The notes beneath the pieces are model-generated. The model was not told the DNA's origin, ran no database searches, and saw nothing but the letters and a program-made list of their open reading frames with translations. From assembly GCA_002315475.1 (NCBI GenBank), contig DCGI01000099.1, forward strand, positions 10,297-29,235: DNA of 18,939 nucleotides, in the 5' to 3' direction. The position numbers were made by a program, and so were the translations under genes. The stretch comes from Christensenella sp. UBA1782. Its GTDB lineage: Bacteria > Bacillota > Clostridia > Christensenellales > DTU072. Shown here in pieces: positions 14,640 to 18,939 of this stretch. Position 1 is the stretch's first letter. The number at the start of each line of letters is the position of its first letter.

Positions 14640-14675
14640 GCATTCTTTGATGCGTATACAAAGCCAAAAGAATGC
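14640..14675. repeat. Hairpin element, copy 2 (ATTCTTT arms)
   Basis: GCATTCTTT (14640-14648) pairs perfectly with AAAGAATGC (14667-14675), with an 18-base loop. The right flank (AAAGCCAAAAGAATGCAG) closely resembles the same part of copy 1. The pair may be REP-like or MITE-like repeats or the arms of a structured RNA. Confidence 0.6.
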
Positions 14676-14706
14676 AGGCAAAAACATAAGCTATAAATTA
14701 CAGTCG

Positions 14707-14753
14707 AAAAAAGACCTGCCGCAGGGGGCATCGCCCCTGCGGCAGGTCTTTTT
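14707..14753. terminator. Strong bidirectional terminator downstream of hydA
   Basis: GACCTGCCGCAGGGG (14713-14727) pairs with CCCCTGCGGCAGGTC (14734-14748), a 15-bp GC-rich stem with a 6-base loop, flanked by AAAAAA and TTTTT. It can stop transcription on both strands. It lies about 90 bases after the hydA stop and ends the hydrogenase operon. Confidence 0.93.
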
Positions 14754-14755
14754 AC

Positions 14756-14818
14756 AGCGAATCTGAATCTCAAGCGAATCCGAATCTCATCGAAGCTTTC
14801 TCAAGCAAATCCGATTCA
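14756..14818. repeat. Degenerate 17-bp direct repeats after hydA
   Basis: AGCGAATCTGAATCTCA (14756-14772) is repeated as AGCGAATCCGAATCTCA (14773-14789), one base different. After a 14-base break, a shorter, more diverged copy follows (14804-14818). They lie between the hydA stop and its terminator, in the 3' untranslated part of the operon. Confidence 0.75.
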
Positions 14819-14841
14819 CTGCAAATTATTCATGAGAAAAC

Positions 14842-16614
14842 TCAGTCGAATTTTACTCTGTTCTTGTTGTAAGTGGTGTGAAGCAGCTCGTGAGCCTTGT
14901 GTGAGTTGGGCTCGCCGAGGAACTCTTTGTACAGAGCTTGAATCTGGGGATTGTTGTGAGACTGACGGAGTGTAGCTCTCTCGTCCTCAGAATAAAGGGC
15001 GTCTGCTCTCTTCTGAATGTAGGTATCGTAAATGTCGATATCTTCATTGGGAAGCAGAGTGGGACGGACGTAAGGCTGACCGCCGCCGTTTACGCATCCG
15101 CCGGGGCAGCCCATGATCTCGATGAAGAGGTAGGGGGACTTGCCTGCACGGATATCGTCAAGAAGAACCTTGGCATTCTTCATACCGGAAGCGATGGCAA
15201 CCTTGATTTCCTTACCGCCGATAACGGCAGCGGCTTCGCGTACTCCTTCAAGACCGCGGACGGGCTTGAATTCGACAGGCTGCATCTCTTTGCCTTCGAG
15301 AACGTAGTAAACGGTTCTGAGGGCAGCTTCCATAACACCGCCGGTTACGCCGAAGATGTGGCCGGCGCCAGTTGCATCGTGTACAAGGTCCTGATCGTAG
15401 TCTTCATCGGGAAGCTTTGCGAAATCAATACCGGATCTCTTGATGACACGGGCAAGTTCTCTTGTTGTGAGAACTGCATCGACGTCAGCCATTCCGTTGA
15501 CGTCAGATGAAAGCTCGGCGCGCTGCTTCTCATACTTCTTGCAGGAGCAGGGCATAATGGAAACGACGAACATATCCTTGGGATCTACGCCGATCTTTTC
15601 AGCATAATAGGTCTTGAGGATGGCGCCCATCATCTCGTGAGGAGACTTGCAGCTGGACAGATGGTCAAGGCAGTCTGCGTAGTAGTACTCAGCGTAGTTG
15701 ACCCATCCGGGTGAGCAGGAGGTAATCATAGGAAGAACGCCGTTGCTCTTAATTCTGTTAAGGAGCTCGGTGCCTTCTTCCATAATTGTAAGGTCAGCGG
15801 CAAAGTCGGTATCGAATACCTTCTTGTAGCCGAGACGGCGAAGGGCGGCAACCATCTTTCCTGTTACGGGAGTGCCGATCTTCATGCCGAATTCCTCGCC
15901 GAGAGCGGCGCGGACGGCGGGAGCAGTCTGTACGACAACGTACTTGCCCTGTGCCATAGCGGCGTCAACCTTGGCGATTTCGGATTTCTCCATAAGAGCG
16001 CCGGTGGGGCAGACGTTGATGCACTGGCCGCACATAATGCAGGGAGAATTGATGAAGCTTCTGTTCTCGGCGGGAGCAACGATGGTCTTAAAACCTCTGT
16101 TTTCGAAGCCGAGTACGCCGATTCCATGGGCATTTTTGCATCTTTCCACACATCTTCCGCAAAGGACGCACTTCGAGGTGTCTCTCTTGATGGTGGGGGT
16201 GAGCATATCGACGGTAACGGGCGTTTGCGCGCCTTCGTATACGCCTTCTTTGGCACCCGTCAGTTTTGCTACGTGCAGCAGTTCACACTTGCCGTTTTTA
16301 TCACATTCTTGACAGTTGCGGTTGTGGTTGGAAAGAAGAAGTTCCACCGATACCCGTCTTGCGGCGACCGCTTTCGGAGAGGAAATTTTGATTTCCATGC
16401 CTTCGGACACGGGATATACGCAGGAAGCGACCAAGCCTCTGGCTCCGGTTGCTTCGACAAGACAAACACGACAGGAAGCTTTGGAACATTCTCCATGATT
16501 AAACGCACACAGAGAAGGAATCTCAAAACCGCATTGTTTCGCCGCTTCCAAAATGGTAAGACCGGCGTCTACTTCAAAAGGAATACCTTCAATTTTTATA
16601 TTTACTTTAGCCAT
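14842..16614 (-). CDS. hydA: [FeFe] hydrogenase catalytic subunit HydA
   Basis: A 590-residue catalytic subunit of an NAD(H)-linked [FeFe] hydrogenase that makes or consumes H2 in the cytoplasm. In order: an N-terminal [2Fe-2S] domain (C36, C48, C51, C65), the His-Cys cluster (HNRNCQECDKNGKC, about 96-109), a two-[4Fe-4S] ferredoxin region (CVLCGRCVERC and CIMCGQCINVCPTGA), then the H-cluster domain with TSCSPGW (about 300), MPCSCKKYE (about 355) and EIMGCPGGCVNGGGQP (about 497-512). A small C-terminal domain ends it. GAGAGG precedes the ATG, 12 bases after hydB. Codon use changes sharply near codon 135-160: Lys is 9 AAA to 1 AAG before and 24 AAG to 3 AAA after about codon 225, with no TTA/TTG Leu found in the second part. 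Confidence 0.96.
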   Translation of the reverse strand: MAKVNIKIEGIPFEVDAGLTILEAAKQCGFEIPSLCAFNHGECSKASCRVCLVEATGARGLVASCVYPVSEGMEIKISSPKAVAARRVSVELLLSNHNRNCQECDKNGKCELLHVAKLTGAKEGVYEGAQTPVTVDMLTPTIKRDTSKCVLCGRCVERCKNAHGIGVLGFENRGFKTIVAPAENRSFINSPCIMCGQCINVCPTGALMEKSEIAKVDAAMAQGKYVVVQTAPAVRAALGEEFGMKIGTPVTGKMVAALRRLGYKKVFDTDFAADLTIMEEGTELLNRIKSNGVLPMITSCSPGWVNYAEYYYADCLDHLSSCKSPHEMMGAILKTYYAEKIGVDPKDMFVVSIMPCSCKKYEKQRAELSSDVNGMADVDAVLTTRELARVIKRSGIDFAKLPDEDYDQDLVHDATGAGHIFGVTGGVMEAALRTVYYVLEGKEMQPVEFKPVRGLEGVREAAAVIGGKEIKVAIASGMKNAKVLLDDIRAGKSPYLFIEIMGCPGGCVNGGGQPYVRPTLLPNEDIDIYDTYIQKRADALYSEDERATLRQSHNNPQIQALYKEFLGEPNSHKAHELLHTTYNKNRVKFD

Positions 16615-16626
16615 GACATACCTCTC

Positions 16627-18513
16627 TTATTTTTTGCTGATTGCTTTGATTCTGCAGGAAGCCATGCAGAGTCCGCATTTGATACACTTTTCGGTGTTGA
16701 TTTCGCGGGAAGGAAGCTTGTGTCCTGCCGGTGTATAATCGGTTTTCACGATGGCGCCTACGGGGCATTGCCGTTCGCAAAGTCCGCAACCGATACACTT
16801 ATCTTTGTCGATTTCGTATTGCATCAAGCTCTTGCAAACGTGAGCGGGACACTTCTTGTCGACGATATGCGCGATATATTCGTTTCTAAACGCCTTCAAA
16901 GTGGAAAGAATGGGGTTCGGAGCCGTTTGACCGAGAGCACATAAAGAGTTGCTCTTGACGTTCGCAGCCAGTTCTTCCAATCTGTCCAAGTCTTCTAAGG
17001 TCGCTTTGCCTTCGGTGATTTTCGTCAGGGTTTCGAGCATTCTCTTCGTACCGATACGGCAGGGAGAACATTTTCCGCAGGATTCGTCACAAATGAATTC
17101 CATATAGAATTTAGCGACGTCGACCATACAGTTGTCTTCGTCCATAACGATGGCACCGCCCGAACCCATCATGGAGCCGCGAGCGACCAAGTTATCAAAG
17201 TCGATTTGGGCGTCCAAGTCGGCTTCCGTCAAGCATCCGCCCGAAGGGCCGCCGGTTTGAATGGCTTTGAACTTTTTACCGTTCGGGATGCCGCCGCCGA
17301 TTTCGTAAATGAGTTCACGAAGGGTGGTACCCATAGGTACTTCCACAAGACCTACGTTATTGACTTTTCCGCCGAGGGCGAAAACTTTGGTTCCTTTACT
17401 CTTTTCGGTTCCGTTTACCGCAAACTTTGCGGCACCTTCCCGCAGGATGTAAGGAACGCAAGCAAGGGTTTCCACGTTGTTGACGATGGAAGGTTTTTGC
17501 CAAAGTCCCTTTACGGCAGGGAACGGAGGACGAGGTCTCGGCATACCGCGTTGTCCTTCGATGGAGTTCAACAAAGCGGTTTCTTCGCCGCAGACGAAAG
17601 CACCGGCGCCCAAACGGATATGCACGCGGAAGGAGAAGTCGGTTCCTAAGATATTATCGCCGATAAGACCGATTTCTTCGGCTTGCTGAATGGCGAGACG
17701 TAATCTCTTAACGGCAATCGGGTATTCGGCACGAACGTAGAAATAACCGTTTTGCGCACCGATGGCATAGCCGGCTATCATCATACCTTCGATAACGGCG
17801 AGGGGGTTTCCTTCCAAAATGGAACGATCCATAAAGGCACCCGGATCGCCTTCGTCGCCGTTGCAGATGACGTACTTTTCACCGGCAGGTTGATTGTAAG
17901 CGAATTGCCATTTTCTTCCGGTGGGGAAGCCTGCGCCGCCGCGACCGCGAAGTCCGGAGGCGAGCATTTCGTCGATGACCGCTTGTCTGTCCATGCCGAG
18001 CGCACGAGCAAGACCTTGAAAAGCACCCGCACCGATACTTTCGTTCAGGTTTTCGGGGTTAATGCTGCCGCAGCCATGCAGAGCGATACGAACTTGCTTC
18101 TTATAGAAGGTAATATCTTCTTGTTTCTTAACTTTTTGAGCGGTGGTGGGATCGACGTACAGAAGTCTGTCTACGATTTCGCCGCCGACGATATCCTTAT
18201 CCATAATCTCGGTCACGTCTTCGATTTTGACCATACGGTATAAGGTATCTTCGGGATAAATCTTTACGAAAGGTCCCTGCGAGCAGAATCCGAAACAACC
18301 GACTTGGTTTACGGTAACTTTGTCTTCCAATTTTCGATCGGCGATTTGTTTTTGGAATTCGGCAAGGATTTCGGCGGAATTACTGGATAAGCATCCGGTA
18401 CCGCCGCAAAGCACAACGTGGCGTTTGCCGTCCGCACCGGTGAACTTGGCGTCCAAACAGGCGGAACAATCATGGGAAAGAGCTTTTAACTCCTCGATAG
18501 TTTTAATGGTCAT
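16627..18513 (-). CDS. hydB: NAD(H)-binding hydrogenase subunit HydB (NuoF-like)
   Basis: A 628-residue flavoprotein subunit that moves electrons between NAD(H) and the hydrogenase clusters through FMN. The N-terminal thioredoxin-like [2Fe-2S] domain has C36, C41, C73 and C77. The NuoF core carries GLRGRGGAGFPTGRKW and CNGDEGDPGAFMDRS for FMN/NADH, an SLBB-like part, then ESCGKCSPCRIGTKR with LCALGQTAPNP for a [4Fe-4S] cluster. A two-cluster ferredoxin tail (CIGCGLCERQCPVGAI, CIKCGLCMASCRIKAI) ends it. This layout fits the bifurcating HydABC type rather than plain complex I. The ATG is 2 bases after the hydC stop, with AAGGAG inside hydC. Lys is about 26 AAA to 21 AAG, and TTA/TTG Leu codons are common, unlike most genes in the window. 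Confidence 0.95.
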   Translation of the reverse strand: MTIKTIEELKALSHDCSACLDAKFTGADGKRHVVLCGGTGCLSSNSAEILAEFQKQIADRKLEDKVTVNQVGCFGFCSQGPFVKIYPEDTLYRMVKIEDVTEIMDKDIVGGEIVDRLLYVDPTTAQKVKKQEDITFYKKQVRIALHGCGSINPENLNESIGAGAFQGLARALGMDRQAVIDEMLASGLRGRGGAGFPTGRKWQFAYNQPAGEKYVICNGDEGDPGAFMDRSILEGNPLAVIEGMMIAGYAIGAQNGYFYVRAEYPIAVKRLRLAIQQAEEIGLIGDNILGTDFSFRVHIRLGAGAFVCGEETALLNSIEGQRGMPRPRPPFPAVKGLWQKPSIVNNVETLACVPYILREGAAKFAVNGTEKSKGTKVFALGGKVNNVGLVEVPMGTTLRELIYEIGGGIPNGKKFKAIQTGGPSGGCLTEADLDAQIDFDNLVARGSMMGSGGAIVMDEDNCMVDVAKFYMEFICDESCGKCSPCRIGTKRMLETLTKITEGKATLEDLDRLEELAANVKSNSLCALGQTAPNPILSTLKAFRNEYIAHIVDKKCPAHVCKSLMQYEIDKDKCIGCGLCERQCPVGAIVKTDYTPAGHKLPSREINTEKCIKCGLCMASCRIKAISKK

Positions 18514-18515
18514 GG

Positions 18516-18939
18516 TTATTTACTCTCCTTCGCTTTATATTCGTCTACGATTCCTTTGACGGCGTCTACCGAAACTTTCGGATAAACTTTTCCGTTGATG
18601 GAAACTGCGGGAGCAATACCGCACGCACCGATGCAACGCAGAGCGTCGATGGTAAACATACCGTCTTCGGTGGTTTCTCCCGGCTTAATTCCGAGTATTT
18701 CGGAAAACTTGTCGATAACCGTTTGCGCACCCTTGACGTAGCAAGCCGTACCCAAACAACAACCGATAACGTATTTCCCCTTCGGTTTGAGAGAGAAGAA
18801 AGAGTAGAAGGTAACTACGCCGTAGATTTCGGCGACGGGGATACCCGTCTTTTCGGAAACCAACTCTTGAACTTCAAGCGGGATGTAGCCGTATTCCTTC
18901 TGAATGTCGCTTAGAATCATCATAAGCGGGGTTTTTTCG
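18516..18939 (-). CDS. hydC: Hydrogenase subunit HydC (NuoE-like), 5' end beyond window
   Basis: A thioredoxin-like [2Fe-2S] subunit of the HydABC complex, here at least 135 residues. The helical start MILSDIQKEYGYIPLEVQELVSEKTGIPVAEIYGVVTFYSFF is typical. The cluster ligands lie in IGCCLGTACYVKGA and ALRCIGACGIAPA. The frame stays open to the window edge (…EKTPL before MMIL), and family members have about 20-30 residues before this point. The start is therefore outside the window, and ATG 18923 is probably internal. It is the first visible gene of the hydC-hydB-hydA operon. Confidence 0.93.
   Translation of the reverse strand, partial: EKTPLMMILSDIQKEYGYIPLEVQELVSEKTGIPVAEIYGVVTFYSFFSLKPKGKYVIGCCLGTACYVKGAQTVIDKFSEILGIKPGETTEDGMFTIDALRCIGACGIAPAVSINGKVYPKVSVDAVKGIVDEYKAKESK

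Larger units (their letters stand above)
14391..14841. other. Non-coding interval between the lipoprotein and hydrogenase genes
   Basis: This 450-base gap holds no convincing protein gene. From left to right it contains the lipoprotein leader and promoter, a palindrome over the -10 box, a purine-rich tract around 14515-14540, a pair of similar hairpins, a GC-rich patch (about 14620-14640), a strong bidirectional terminator and degenerate 17-base repeats. The short frames crossing it have no ribosome-binding sites and a composition dictated by the hairpins. Confidence 0.7.

Noticed and set aside
14456..14773. Short - strand frames (about 74-105 codons) through the twin-hairpin interval
   Set aside because: They have no ribosome-binding site, cross the terminator or hairpins, and the apparent similarity between parts comes from the repeated DNA arms.
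16126..16944. A 272-codon + strand frame across hydA and hydB
   Set aside because: It lies opposite two secure iron-sulfur protein genes; its Phe-rich, low-complexity translation is what the reverse complement of Lys/Glu codons gives.

Overview
The window looks like chromosomal DNA from an anaerobic, Gram-positive-type Clostridia bacterium (an Oscillospiraceae-like relative is my best guess; the sequence alone does not prove this). The evidence is a YidC of Gram-positive type, a KhpB/Jag protein, an RNase M5-like Toprim protein, a PrsA-like lipoprotein and a three-subunit [FeFe] hydrogenase. I see no phage, insertion sequence, CRISPR array, tRNA or rRNA gene.

Left part, + strand (about 70-4780): a CPBP-family membrane protease with its own sigma-A-like promoter comes first. 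The conserved cluster rpmH (L34, only 45 codons), rnpA, yidD, yidC and khpB/jag follows. A strong promoter precedes rpmH. An intrinsic terminator lies between rpmH and rnpA, and small hairpins lie before rnpA and over the yidC ribosome-binding region. A bidirectional terminator at about 4744-4785 closes this cluster against mnmE, which runs the other way. dnaA, mnmG and rsmG are not in the window.

Middle part, - strand (about 14390 down to 4784): in transcription order these are a PrsA/SurA-like lipoprotein, a DEDDh exonuclease with a zinc-ribbon insert, a DUF2007 protein, thiI, an MBL-fold hydrolase, a U32-family (TrhP-like) protein, an RNase M5-like Toprim protein, a YegS/DagK-type lipid kinase and mnmE. 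Many junctions overlap by 1-8 bases or leave very short gaps, so translational coupling is likely. Several products act on RNA: 4-thiouridine (ThiI), wobble uridine (MnmE, probably the U32 protein) and 5S rRNA maturation (M5-like). A 40-bp tandem repeat interrupts the tight spacing upstream of the lipid kinase.

Non-coding interval (about 14391-14841): it holds the lipoprotein promoter with a palindrome over its -10 box, two related hairpins built on CATTCTTT/AAAGAATG arms, a very strong bidirectional terminator and degenerate 17-bp repeats.

Right part, - strand (18939 down to 14842): the hydC-hydB-hydA operon for a NAD(H)-linked, probably electron-bifurcating [FeFe] hydrogenase. hydC runs off the window edge. 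Codon use changes abruptly inside hydA near 16.1-16.2 kb. The first ~130 codons, hydB and hydC use AAA, TGT and TTR-Leu codons, while the rest of hydA matches the neighbouring genes. This points to a recombination mosaic or an assembly chimera and is the most striking anomaly here. I did not find a convincing new multi-gene defence or mobile system.
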